Of a stretch of DNA of 64,000 bases, positions 1 through 12,829 are shown in pieces. Each line of letters begins with the position of its first letter. Position 1 is the stretch's first letter. The position numbers and the translations under genes were made by a program. The notes beneath the pieces are model-generated. The model did no database searches. It worked only from the letters and a program-made list of their open reading frames with translations, and had not been told where the DNA came from. The DNA comes from Rhynochetos jubatus (lineage: Eukaryota; Chordata; Aves; Eurypygiformes; Rhynochetidae), in assembly GCA_027574665.1 (NCBI GenBank), contig CM050653.1, positions 43,040,118-43,104,117 of the forward strand, read 5' to 3'.

Positions 1-688
1 TGAGTTTTCTTAATGAAGGATTCTGAAAGGATCATGGCAGTTTTGACTCTGTAATGTCCATTGTCTTGGTTTGCTGATAATAGATGCTAGACCTGAAAGG
101 ACCATGAGGTGTCTATTACCGAACTCTTACGAGCATTTCTAGTAGTTTTAATGAATGTTGACATATATGTTAAATAATAATGTTGATACAGGATTTATAT
201 ATGGGTAGCATGTATGATTTGCTTTAACCAAGACATGTCCAGTCCTAGAAGTGGTGTGCAGTCAGCAGCCATGTCTGAAGAATCCAAAATACTGATGACA
301 CGGTCTTCTTCATCAGCAATACTGGACCACCAAAGTCCAAAGTGTGTAGGCCTGTGCATTTACATAAAAACAAAAGTCTGCTGTTTTATTTAAAATAATA
401 AACTTCGGTATTTGTGGCTTAAACTTTGCCAAGCATGTTGAAATAGATCAGTGTTCCCTCATGAAGGACTATGAACATGTGCAATTGCTTATCTGTGCAA
501 TAGTCTTAAGGATTCAGAGTGTGATTATATACAAAATTGTGTTGTGTATGCTTTTAAAGGCTCAGAGGCTCGATAAAGAATGAAAGCATGCTATCTTAGG
601 ATTTTATGCCATTTATTAAAACAATTAATTAGATATATGTTGATCATCTCAGTTTTTGACATGCTGACTATGTCTTCTTTCTATTTAG
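1..688 (+). other. NGLY1: NGLY1 intron (3' portion)
   Basis: AT-rich non-coding sequence upstream of the penultimate NGLY1 coding exon. It ends in a pyrimidine-rich tract and an AG acceptor at 687-688. I see no other exon, repeat or RNA gene in it. Confidence 0.85.
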
Positions 689-866
689 GTTTATTTAGCC
701 CGAAAAGTGGGGTCATCCTCCGCTTCCATCAGCTGGAAGTTTGAGTGCAAGTCAGTTGGTCTAAAAATAGATAACATTTCAGTTAGGACAAGCAGTCAGA
801 CATTTCAGAGTGGAAAAGTAAAGTGGAGAATTTTTTCACCAACAGCAGAAGTTTCTCTGATCGGAG
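689..866 (+). CDS. NGLY1: NGLY1 penultimate coding exon (PAW domain)
   Basis: This exon encodes 59 codons plus one base of cytosolic peptide:N-glycanase 1, the enzyme that strips N-glycans from misfolded glycoproteins exported from the ER for degradation (ERAD). The translation starts [19 protein letters not shown] and continues through [10 protein letters not shown] and [10 protein letters not shown], which I recognise as the C-terminal PAW domain, the mannose-binding module of NGLY1. The exon begins in phase 0 after an AG acceptor and ends with one base of a glycine codon before GTAAGT at 867. The transglutaminase-like catalytic core and the PUB domain lie upstream, outside the window. The exon reads through without a stop and the conserved residues look intact. 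Identity is from recognised protein blocks, not from an alignment run here. Confidence 0.96.
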
Positions 867-1372
867 GTAAGTGTGGAATTTAAATAATGAATTATATCAT
901 GCAGCAAAAATTATATGGAGAGAGCACTGTGCAAGTACTAAAAATGAAGTGCAAATGCGTTTTGACTTTTCCAAAGTCTGTCTTAGGTCAAGAAAATATT
1001 CTGCATTTAATCAAAATTGGTACAAAAAACTGGTACAAACCCCAGTTTTATTAATATACACAGCCCTACCTGCAACAGGGCAGGGTTAGCAAGAACACAG
1101 AGTGGATATGGCATACTTTTGTGTTTTACTAGGAAGGATAGATGCTTCTGTGTGAAGTGACTTCAGTCTTAACTAGGTCCTCTGAGCAAGAGTACTACAC
1201 AAATAATAAAGATTTGCAGCGTTTTTTTTCTGCCACTGACTGGTGAATTTAAGTAGTTGCAGCTGAGATCCATAAACATTCATTACCACTTACCCCTTTT
1301 TAACACACATTCTAGCATTATATACTGTCTGGTGCGGTGGCTTACTCAATTGTTTCTCTTTTCCTCCCATAG
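867..1372 (+). other. NGLY1: NGLY1 last intron
   Basis: A 506-bp GT-AG intron (GTAAGT donor at 867, AG acceptor at 1371-1372 after a TTTCTCTTTTCCTCCC tract). The short open frames in it show no recognisable similarity. I see nothing else in it. Confidence 0.9.
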
Positions 1373-1548
1373 ATAAAAATCTTTGCTCCTATTCAGATTT
1401 TTCTGGTACAACGGAAGTTATGTTGGAAGCAACTCTGACTGGAGGGGATGGTGAAGCTGCATGGCAGCACGCACAGCTGTTTAGAGAGAGCTTAACAGGA
1501 TGTGGAGAAAATTCCTTGGAGATAATTATAAAACTCGGTGACCTCTGA
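1373..1548 (+). CDS. NGLY1: NGLY1 terminal coding exon with stop codon
   Basis: Completes the phase-1 glycine codon opened by the upstream exon, then encodes the last residues of NGLY1. Recognisable blocks are [29 protein letters not shown] and [12 protein letters not shown], followed by TGA at 1546-1548. The aromatic and acidic positions of the C-terminal PAW strands are present. Together with the preceding exon this gives the last 117 residues of the protein. The gene runs head-to-tail into TOP2B about 18 kb downstream, as in the human 3p24 region. Confidence 0.96.
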
Positions 1549-2820
1549 GAACCTGAATTGAAGAGGTGGTCTTTGGATTCCTTGAAGATGCTATACCCTG
1601 GATACAACATGAAGATTTGGTTGGCAGCTCCTCTTCATCCCGCTGACAGCTTATTTCCTGTCTCACTGCTTCCATTTAGCCAACTTGAAACTGCACGTGT
1701 GTTGAATAGGTAAACATCACAATGAAAACCGCTTCGCTTAGACACCAAAATTAAGGGATTGAACCATTAAATACCCTTTTCTTAAACATTATGATGGAAA
1801 GGAAACTGTTTTTTAGGAAGCAAGACATCATCATAAGAGCACAGAGCAATTATAATTGATTTTAATTTGGAGTTTTGGGGTTGGCTTGCTGTTTGTTGGG
1901 GTTTTGGTTTTTTGGGTTTGTTTGTTTTTTAAATCTACTCCTTGGAAAAAGAGTTGGAATTCTCTTTTCCAATTACAACAGATGCTTATGATGATTTAAA
2001 AATATTTTAAAGAAAATAGAAGGCACATTTTAAAAGAAAAACGATTTTGTGTAATAACCAGAAGAGCTGAAATTAAGATAGACTTTGAAGCAATCTTGAA
2101 ATTATGTTGTTAGATATCTAAGTATTAAACTTGTGTTTAATACCTAGAAATATTGGGAAATATGAATGTGTGTGAGGAAAATTACTAATTTTGAAAGAAG
2201 TGTTCATTATGTACCTGAAATTGTCATGGCCTGTGATATGAAATTGAGATTTATAACTGAGTAAGAACACCAGTTTGGGGTTTTTTAATGAAAAAATAGA
2301 TTATTCATTATAAATACTTTTTAATGATACAAATTCAGATTTGCCCACTTTTAAAAAGATTTATTAAGCATGTAGGTTGAAATGACTTTTTAAGCTGTTG
2401 TCTTGAGTTGCTTTGAATACTATTCCCAAATTTTATGTAAAAATATATACACGATTTTAGTGTTCACTAGTGCAGCGTTTAAATTTCCTTTCGTTGAATA
2501 TAACAAAAACTGCCACCCAGGAGATGACAGATGCGGCAGTGCTGTGAGTAAAGCATGGGGTGAAGGTTCAGATTAGATAGTCTTTATCAGAGAATTTGGG
2601 GAAGGCTGTGGCTGGATTGGAGAAGAAATTTTTTATCATCGGACTAAAACGCAAAGTTCAAACTATAGTTTTATTTTTAAAAAAATTATGGATGACGTTC
2701 CCAAGATCAGTGTTTTCAAAGCTTTTTGTTCCTTTTTCTGACCCTTCCAACCGCTGTATTGATTTCAAATCATTGTCAAAAATAATTTACGTTGAAATAA
2801 ATGTTTATTGACCTTTCAAC
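1549..2820 (+). other. NGLY1: Probable NGLY1 3' UTR
   Basis: AT-rich, non-coding sequence directly after the NGLY1 stop codon. It has T-rich tracts (for example 1875-1935) and an AATAAA at 2796-2801. Placing the transcript end just after that signal is inference. Further AATAAA hexamers at about 3412 and 3636 could give longer forms. Confidence 0.5.
2796..2801 (+). terminator. NGLY1: Candidate NGLY1 poly(A) signal (AATAAA)
   Basis: First canonical AATAAA hexamer found downstream of the NGLY1 stop codon, about 1.25 kb into the putative 3' UTR and followed by TGTTTATTG. No cleavage-site evidence is available from sequence alone. Confidence 0.4.
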
Positions 2821-5800
2821 AAATCTAAGCCAATATAAGACTGTTTAGATTTTATTAGGAAACTGGATAAGCACAGTGAGCGTAGGCATCGAAATTATGC
2901 CATAGACATCTTAAAAAGTCATAGATAATGGCAGCTCTGGAGTGACAATGATGTATGATGGATTATATGCTTTGCTTCAGAATGTAAATTGACAGTTTAT
3001 GAGGGGGATTAGAAAGAAATGGCGTCACTCCTGTAGTAGAGAACAACACAGTGAGAGGGAACTGGGTGGAAGGGTGTTCATTGACACTTGACTAATGCAA
3101 AGTGACTTTGCCAATCTCCGTGCAAAACTCCTCCTGTATTTCGTTTCAGCTAAATGCTAGTTCTGAGATTTTGAGTGGGAACCCAACAGAAAATTATTTT
3201 AGACTAATCTGTAGGCTGGAAATATAAAGGCGTAAAAAGAAGACGTAGTGACACCAATCAACAAAAATGTTTCCGCTTCATAATTTTGATAGCTGAAAAA
3301 AAATACTGCTGGGAGACAAATTATCTCTTGCCTTGTATTACTTAAAATAGAGAAGTATGAGGAATTGCAGAACAGCTTAACTGCATTTGATAATTTGAAA
3401 GTAGGAGGCAGAATAAATTTAGAAGTAGTAAGATAGAAGTAATTTTCTCACAGTTGTGGTCAGAATCTCTGGGGGAGGAGCAATAGCTGCAGATAGCTTG
3501 ATAAAATCATCCATTCAAACAGCAGAGTGGCTGAAGCCCATTATTAAAATGTAGAATGTATTAAAAAGATTGAAAAACACCTCACCAATCTAATTAATCA
3601 AGAACTACTTCTGTATTTGTAAGATCACATGCAATGAATAAAAACGCTTATTTTAGGAAAGAATTAATGAGTAAAAACTTCAGACTGAATAGACCTAATC
3701 TGAAAAAGTTGAATGGAATTTCTTCAGGTGTCTTGGAGTTCCCTGTAAATGGAATATTTTAGATCTCTTCATGCACTAATTTTCTCTATTTCAGTCCAAC
3801 TCTTCATAAATTTTTAATTACTTTTTCAAACCAGAGGTAATTCCTCATCAACAGTAGCTTAATTAATAATTTACAGCATCCTGAACTTGCAGTATTAGGT
3901 GGTGGAAGGATCTGTGCTGCAATGTGCTCTAAAAGATTGGGTATTAAGTTGTGCTGACCATCATATGATACTGGTTGAGTTGTAGGAGAGGTTGATCAGG
4001 GCATATGGCGCTTTCTCAGATGTTTGAGTAGCGCGAGGTTAAATGGGGAAAGAAAAAAAAACTGACTAGAAACTCAGTGTAAGTAAAAGAAACAATGTTT
4101 TCTAGCATTCAGTTTAGTCTGGTGCATTTTAAGGAGTTGTTTAGCTGTCCAGCGTGCTCTGGGTGCTTTCCAAAGTTGCCCAGAGATCCAACAGTGAAAT
4201 CTCTTCATTCAATTTTTACATAAAAATCGTATCTAATTAATGCATGGAAACTAATTTTGAAGCGCGTGGTTTCCAACAGAACCACGTGGGAGCCTGTGCG
4301 CAGAACGCCTCCTTTCAAACAAGTGTTTGTTGTATCACACTGTTGCCTCTGCAGTAGATCCTACAGGCGTTCCTTTCTTCATGCCCTGTTTTGCCTCCGA
4401 CTGCTGCGTGCAGAATGGCAACCCACGGCATTGGACTTGTCATTTCCTACACCCCAGGAAGTTGCTGGGAAAACGTACCTGTAAAACGTACGAAGGAAGC
4501 CCCTTGTAGGCAGTGTAGAGAGAAAACTCAGGTATACTGGAATCAGGCAAACTTAAGTGTAAATTACACGCTTTCACTGAGACGTAGGTAATGCAAATTA
4601 TCTCATCAGATCCCGTGTGGTAACCTGTCACCTTCACTCATCAGTTATCCGCAGAAGATTTTTTTTTTTCATGTGTAGGGGCTTAGACGTGAGATCTAAT
4701 CCCCATTTTGTGCAACATCAGGAAATGTAGAACACTAAAAATAAAGTATGTTTGTCTCCATAGCACAGTGGAATGAAAACAGATGGTAGGCAGCACATAT
4801 GGCTGCCAGAAGCTGGGAACACCCATTTGCAGAGTTCTTGCAGCTCAAAACAAAACAAGCTAAAACAAAGGAACTCCAAGGGAGGGCAGAGATTGTTCCA
4901 GGCAGATACCAGGATCTGTCCTGTGCTCCACACCCACACTCCCTGTCTCTTTACCTTTGGTTGCATTTGTCAAGTACAGGCATTATTTAAAAGGAAGCTC
5001 TGGTTTCCACCATAAGTTCCTATTTCTGGCTTTGGACAAAATGTAAGATTTTGCCAGTGTTGTGTAAGCAATTCAACAACTTCATCAGTGTTAAAAGAAC
5101 ATCTGTATTGCTGCCTCATATCCTATGGAGGGTTGAGAAACTAATTACAGGCAGGTGCCTTCCTTAAACACAGCTGGTGGAATAGACCTAGGTCCTGTCT
5201 ATACTTTGGTTTCTTTTTTTAAAGTTATTCAACATTATTGGCAGTAGTTCAGCTTACTTTGTGCTAGCTCTTAAGGTTCTGTGATGGGCTGCTATCGTTG
5301 CCAGCAGTGCTTTATGCCTTGCAGCGTATGGCCTCTAAACAATAATCAGTGATATTACATTTACTGAATGTTGGTCACATGCTGCTGTCAATGTGGGTGG
5401 AATGAAAGAGTGATAGCAATAAGACCTGGGATAAGGTTATATGCGTTATGCTGATCTTGTGTATTGAACTCAAGAAGACAGACAGTAAATAGTCCAAAAA
5501 AAAAAAAAGTTCTTTAGTAGGTTGATACAGTTTCCTCTTCTAACGTTACTGATTCCAGGAGCAGAATTTTGAGCCCTCCCATCCTAGAAAATGGTACTTA
5601 ATAACAAGCCAAGGTCAAACAGCCTCAAGTACCTATTTTAGGTGTACAGATAATGTGTAAGGGTCTAAATGTGACTGAGTAAGAGAACGGGGTTTTTTCC
5701 TTTGTTTAGATTGTTGTTTATTCTTGGGCTTTGGTTTTTTTTTATGCTAAGCTTTGTAATTACGCTATTAGCTTTGTTTATGATTAGCCTGCTTCACTTT

Positions 5801-8800
5801 CTGCAGCTTTATCTTTTTTCTACACATTTCCACCTAATTTAAAGTATATTTTAATTTGCTCCTAATTTATATAGAGGATTGCAATTGTATGGTAAATATA
5901 CTGTGACAAAAATTAAGTTAGTTTCTTTGGTAAAAGAAGACAAAAGGGATAGCTTAAAAATATGCAAACTCAGAGAAGGAAAAAAAAAAAAGGCATTAGA
6001 AATTAAAACTGATGACACCCAGAAACCAACAAAAATTCCAGGACTTAATAAAATTTAATGGGGAAAGAAAATGTAATAGACTACATAAGCTAGTGCTGGC
6101 AAATGGAACTGCCATGATTAACCCTGGTTTTGAGATGTTTTTCTATGTGCTCATTTATGTTTAGGTCACTGACAATTTTTGGTAGAAGAAAAATGCTCAT
6201 AATGGTGAACAGCTTTTTTGTAAAGCAGTGTAAGATTTAAGGAATATTTATTTTTAAACCTCTTTTATTTTTACTCGCCTACGCTATAGAAATTATTTTG
6301 AAATTAAGATCAGGCTCCTACTGCCTGATACAGATTCAGTCCTTTCTTTGTTCCAGTGAGTGATCTGTGTCTTTGGTTTTGGAAAAAGTGTGTGGAGTGA
6401 CATACTGTAACCAAGAATTCTAAGAGCACACTAGAAAAGATGGTTTCACTATGCATTTTGACTGCAATGTTCCAGTGTATGTTTGATCCTTTTATTACCT
6501 ACTGCTGTGTGTTATTTCATATCCTTGGAACTTCAGTAATACAATGTATGTCTCCCATATCCTTGAAGTCCATGGGGAACATATTTTCACCCCAGAAAAC
6601 CATCAGCTAGCATCTTACCTCTGTCACAATCAGGAGGAAATGCTGGACTTGTTTTAGATAAGCACTTCAGATAACAACATACAGACTCCCTTGCGGCACA
6701 GTCATAAGGAAACCAGCTGACATAAGAAAATGAAGACATCCAAGAGCCAATGTTTAAGCTAACTCTTAGTGTACTAAGTAGGTGGAACAGTTGATCACAG
6801 CCTCTTAGAGCAGATGGAAACAGCAGTAAAGTACGGAATGGAGAGACACTCGCTTCTTCCCCCTGCGTTACCATTGTGATGACAACGATAGAAGGTAAAA
6901 TAATACGTGTGTCCATGCTTGCGTTATATCAAAAGTCAAAATAATGTAGTTAAACTGCAGCAGTTTTGGCTTCTAGCCAATGCATCGGGGAAATGCATGG
7001 TATATTAAAAAAAAAAGTTCACAGCTGGCAGAAAAATGTAAAACTTTTATTGGCCAAAAGGGAAGCGCCCGTTTGCAGACTGCATTAAGACTTCCGGAGC
7101 TGTTCTGGTTTGGTTTAGTGAGAAGCGTGCCCCAAACTGGTTTTGATTTGGGTGTTTTCTTCTGTTAGGTTGTTTGGGTAGGAGTTTCTGCCTAAGTGTA
7201 CTTACTGATTGCCAAGATGTTAGCGATGATGGTTTCAAAGAAAATAGGTGCAAAAAATTAAAATAACATTGGAATTTAAAAACCCCAACTGCACAGTGGA
7301 AGTAGCGGCACAAGCAGGAAGTGTTAGAGGCTGCGGTTTAATTTAAACACTCAAGGATAGAAAAAGGTGAGGTCAGGTTAATGCTGGTAAAGGAATGTCG
7401 AATTTGCATCGTTTGGGGATTTGTTTGGCAAACTAAGCTAATTGTTTCATTTTTTTAAGAGATCAAATATTTTTTGGAAGAAGTATTATCATCATGGAGC
7501 CTTACCAAGGCAAAGAGCACCTTAAGCAAGTTCTTGCACAAGTGTCAGAACTGCGTATGAACTGCCTTTATAAGAAGTTGTCTCAGCCCCTTACAATACT
7601 GTTTGTGGTATCGGTTATTTGTCTACTTCAAAGTCAGTCCTTGATAATGATTCTTTTTTTGCTATAAATCCATTTGATTTTTGTTTTAACAAGGATGAAA
7701 ACCCAGGGTTCACATTCAGTGCAACAGACATTGCAATTTTTCTTGACCATACACTGTGAGTAGCTATTTTCTGCAACTTTATAATTTTGTTTCAGATTTT
7801 TAAGGCTTGCCAGTAATTCATATTTGTACACTAGTTTATTGCTGAGAAAGAATGAATGAATGGCAGCAAGATACGAAGAAATGAGCATTCATCCAGTCCC
7901 AATATATAAATAACCTGAAGATATGGGAAAATTTATGTGCATTTCTGGCCCACAGAAACAAAATCCATGATAGGAAACAGACATTAAAGGGAAGCAAGCA
8001 CTTGCCAGAGTACATTTACCTTTTTTAAAAGTTTTTATTGCTTTTACTTCACATACAGGACTGATTACCAGTCATGTGAGGAAATTCAGCCCTTTTCACA
8101 TACTCAGTGAAAAATACAAAGCCTGTCTGAGAACGGAGCATGGAGGTGATGCGTATGCTAGTGAAAGGGTGGCTGAAAGCTTGGGCATGTGGAAAAAGAG
8201 AAAAGGAGGTAATTAATTTTTAAAGAACAGGAGATTCATTGGCATGTGATAACGTATTCAGTGGAAATCAACTAGAACCTGTACTACTGCAAGAATTGTA
8301 CATTAAATCCATAGCTGGGGAATATTTTATTGAAAAAGTTGTATTGAAGAGGCACTCCAATCATGTAGTGTTACTTGCGACTCAAGCAGGAGTCGCCACT
8401 AGCAGTACTGATCAGTGGATTTTGTATTTAATACGGATCAGAATGAGAAAACCAGCACTGTAATGTAGGATTAGTTATGTAATAAGATGGGCATATTCTA
8501 CAGTGCAGCATGATGAGACGCTTTGGCCATGTTCTGGAAGATTCCCTTATTAACATGTGATACCAGTTACCTCCTGGGGTAGCTCTCCCTGTTGTCTTCA
8601 CTGTTAAAAGCCCTTCCAAATTTCGCTTCTGCTAAACCAGTGGTTTTCATCCTTTGAAGCTGTCTCTGCAGTGGAGATCAAGGCAACTTCCAAGTGAGTC
8701 GCAGGTAAGGCTTTGAAGGCTTCCACAACCACCCCTGGATTCTGTCTTTTTCTTGCTTCCCCTGTGTACCTCAGGCTGATGCCCCAACCCCATATGGCTC

Positions 8801-11800
8801 TGTGCGTTCCCCAGCTCATGATGGCTGCTGTTCCTCCTTCCCTGGTGGGCAGCGGGAGAAAAACAGCTGTGAGGATGACAGCAGCATGGTCTGTTGAGTG
8901 AGTTCCTGGAATGTGGGCCTCTGGATCTCCCACAGCCTTCATTGTTCAGAGATTTTCTTCACCTTCTTGCATCATTTTAGTTCCTACCCACTTCTTGTAA
9001 TTCCCTGCTCTCACACCCGTGGTATGTTCACAGAACAAACAAATCCTCAGCCCGTATCATTCCAGTGTTGTGTCCCTCAGGTGTCATCCCTCACTGGTAC
9101 CCTCCTGTGTTCCCAGCATTGTTCCTGTTCCCGGCAGGTCTGCTTGGGATCAGCGGCAGCCCGCTGCAGGCCCAGTAACGTACACCTTTCCTCACATCTG
9201 TTTGAGACTCGCTGTCACCCAGGGGCCTGAGGGGTGAGGGGGTGGTGTAAGGGTCCCACAAACCGTTGGAAAGGGAAGCAGCGGTGGTTCTGAGGGAAAG
9301 ACATCAGGACCAATATTGGAACCTAATGGGTTTGTATGTTTATGTCTGTAGTTCAGAAGGGCAATGAGGCTCCTGGCCAAATGAAATCAGCAGATTTTAC
9401 TTCTTGGGAAGCTGGTTCCTCACACCTCAGAAACATTACAGAAGAGCAACAGAAGAAACAGCACTGGAAACTCCAAGGACTGAGTGAAGGATTGTACACT
9501 GAGTGTGCATGTTATGCTATGGATACCTGTTGTGAGTGTATGAATGCTGTTCACTTTCAATGTAACTCCAGAGGAAGACTCAAAGAAATACTAAATTGAG
9601 AATAATATTTTTATTTCATGCCTTTTTGAAGGATTAAGTGTAGCTTGTTATAAGCTGCAAAGACCTGTAGGAGTGAATATTCAAAGCACATCATCCAAGC
9701 TATTAACATGGTAGTTCATTCAGAAGGAATTTAAAAAGTAATTTCACCTATTACAGTATTTGCATCTTCATACTCTGCTGTTACAGAACCTGTTAAGCAA
9801 GCCATGTCTCTGGTGTAGTTAACAACCCTGGAGGGAGTGCCAACCTTATGGATCGTGGGATATCCTGCCATGAAGAGCACAGGAGTAGCATAGATCAAGA
9901 GTGGGATGACAGGCACTGCAATCCTTGTTCTGCTCATGAAATTCAGTATTCTATAGCTGATCATGCATTAGCAGGGAAGATTCAAACAGTAAATGGAAGC
10001 TGGAGGGAAGCATGGGAGCGCTATGTTCTGCATGTGCACTCCATGGCAGTATGTCTACTATACAGGGAGCACCATGGGCTGTGCCGCACCACGGAGGCGT
10101 TTGGTTTTGTGGCTAAAAGCAGTCATGCTAGTTCGGTGAAGCAGCTTGGAGCTGCAGCATGTGCCTTGGGTCATGTTTGATTGCTGTAGGCTGTGCTATG
10201 TTCCCACGGGTTGGTTAACATGCCTGCCTATATGGCTTGGAACTGTGCTCTGGCTTCATGGTGTCTGCGAGTTGGCATGGTTCCTGCTTTGCTGTACTGT
10301 AACAAAAACTGTCAAGAAAGAAAGGATTGTTTGCTCTTCAGTTCTGCACAGCAGCTCAAGTTAGTAGCTTTCATTGCTTGGGAGAATGGATGTTTGATTA
10401 GAAAGCTGAGGAAAACTTTATGTTTTATTTTGAGAATTAAATGTCACAAAGAACAATACTTATGCAATTGACCTCTTAAGTTACTCTGTGACTTCAAGTA
10501 ATTTCATTGAGTTTTCAGTTTTTATGCTACTGTGCTACTTCATCATTGTTACACGTGTCCCAGGGAACTGAGTCCAGAATATTTTGAGGGAAATGACGGA
10601 AAATAATGAGCAATTGAAAAACAAAAGGTTAGCAAACCTGCAGAATTCATGTGCCTGCCTTTTGGAACTACAGATGGCTGTCCAACAAACTAAGGGTGAG
10701 ATGTGAAGTGAAAAAGGAGCTCTCATGCTTCCCTATCACAAGTCTCAGCAGAAATGAACTCAGCAGAAAAATGTCTTGTTCCAGGAGAGTGTCCCATACG
10801 TCTCGGAAGGTAGCAGAACCTCTAACAGTATCTGTGTCTTTGGCCAAAGAGCTAACTTTAGAGCTTGTTACTCGGTAAATGGGATTCTGAGAGTCTCAAA
10901 TAAAGTGACTAGAAGAGACACTGATATGTAAATTGCATTTCCTAACTTTTGAAGAGGCATTAAGAGGAAGGGCAGAAACTGATAATGCATTGCAAATTTC
11001 TGAATAATGTGTATTGCCTGTTCATGAAAAGCTGGAGAATTCATTACACTTACTACCTGGAAATAAAGGAATGTGAGCACCAGTAACAGCCAAGGTAAAA
11101 GAAAACACACTACTTCTAGATAAATTTAAAGAGCTACTCCCACCCTTCAAAGGCTTTCTGGGATAAAAGCTTCCAGCAGAAGAGTGTATGTGGAATAACA
11201 AAACTCAGTAAAAACCAACTAGCTACAGAAGAAGGTGAGCTGTCATTCTAACAGTTCTTTAGCAGAGCGGTAACAACTTTGGCATGAGGTTACTGTGAGA
11301 GATGGTACAAGAAAATGTATTCTCTAGCCGCTGTACAAGAGCGCAGCGTATCACTACAGTGTTCTTTACAAAATCAGTTTTAAAAGAACGTGGGGTATGA
11401 TTATTGTATAACAGTTAATGGCCTTGTTGCAGAAATAGAGATGCTGGTTTTATTCATACTTAGGTCTGCCAGTGAGGTAAAACACACAGTACTTTTTTTT
11501 TATGGTTTTTTTTTTTTGATTCATAGCTTCCAAGAAATGCATGAATACTCTAAAAGAACTGCATCCATGAAGAACATTTTTCTTTACTGTACTATGAGTT
11601 AAATGCACAGATTTCAAAAAGAAATGTATAAAATAATGAGGACTATTCCTTCCCTATACTCTTTAAGTTAAAAAAAACCAAAAAACCCACAGGTATCTAT
11701 ATATCAAACCAAGTTACTTCCAACACATCATGTAGATGAAAAACTTTCTTCTAGAACATTAAAATGGTTTCACTAAGTACTAACGCACGTATATTGAGTC

Positions 11801-12812
11801 ATTCAAAAGATTGTTTTCATTCCTCACAGGTGACACCCAGGAATCCTAAATCTAAGCAAGAAATGCTGTGGTCAGGATTCAGCTTTCTGAGGTGCTCAGA
11901 AAAGGAGAGATGCTCTTGGAAGCCATGCTGGACTGAGATTCCCAAGTTCTAATACACACGTGCCACAGCAAAGCGCTGCCTAAACAATCGCTGAGTAGTC
12001 AGACACAGTGCTGACCAATACTGAAAGCTGTTGCTACTGCAACTTCTGCTACCTCTACCAACGCTGGCTACAGTCACAGTGAGCAAGATGCATGTAAGAA
12101 CCACTGACCTGGATGTTTTCACTTCAACTAAAGACTGAGGTAACGTGTTCTTACTCTTCTCTAAGAAAAACAGGAGGGCACTAAGGAGCGTGAAGCATCT
12201 ACCCAGGTAAATGGAGCAATATAAAGTAGGTAGCGGAAAGAGGAGATAAGCATTGTTAGTTTGGTAAAAATAGAACAGGAGACCATAACCTAAACATAAA
12301 AATATATTTCATTTGGTGCATTTGGTACTTTTGTTGCCCATTCTAATAAATACAGCAAGAATAAAATGCTAAGCAGAAATACCACTATTGGAACAAATAA
12401 TGGAGGACAGATGTGTGATGCTGTGGAGAAAAACATTCAAGTGCCAGAAATACCAATATGTTAAAGGATCCAAAGGGGTAACAAGATTTTTAATGCACTT
12501 CTGATCTTCTCTGCTTAATATTAGTACCTCTAATGAAAATAGAAAAGTGCATGAAGCAGCTAGCAGTGACCAATTTTAAGCACTGCTTGTCTCATCATCC
12601 AAGCTGCAGAATTACACAACTCCTATTGAAATAAATAGGAAGTGCTGCTGCCGCCAAGCTGCTACAGGTTAGGCCACCTGAGAAATGGTTGTATAGCTGA
12701 TCTGAAACAAGTAATTGCTAGGGAGTTGTATGTTCAGAAAATGCTTATGTTTAAGTAGGTGGCTAAGTATTGTGTATGTTACCTGTTCAGCTGTACAACC
12801 CTCTTTCAATGT

Positions 12813-12829
12813 TGTGTGTGTGTGTGTGT
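12813..12829. repeat. (TG)n microsatellite
   Basis: A short uninterrupted TG dinucleotide run followed by TTATTTATTTAT. It is a simple repeat in intergenic DNA. Confidence 0.85.

Noticed and set aside
8604..9230. Open frames of about 110 codons on both strands in the intergenic region
   Set aside because: They overlap on opposite strands, lack motifs and have no exon-like borders supporting a gene.
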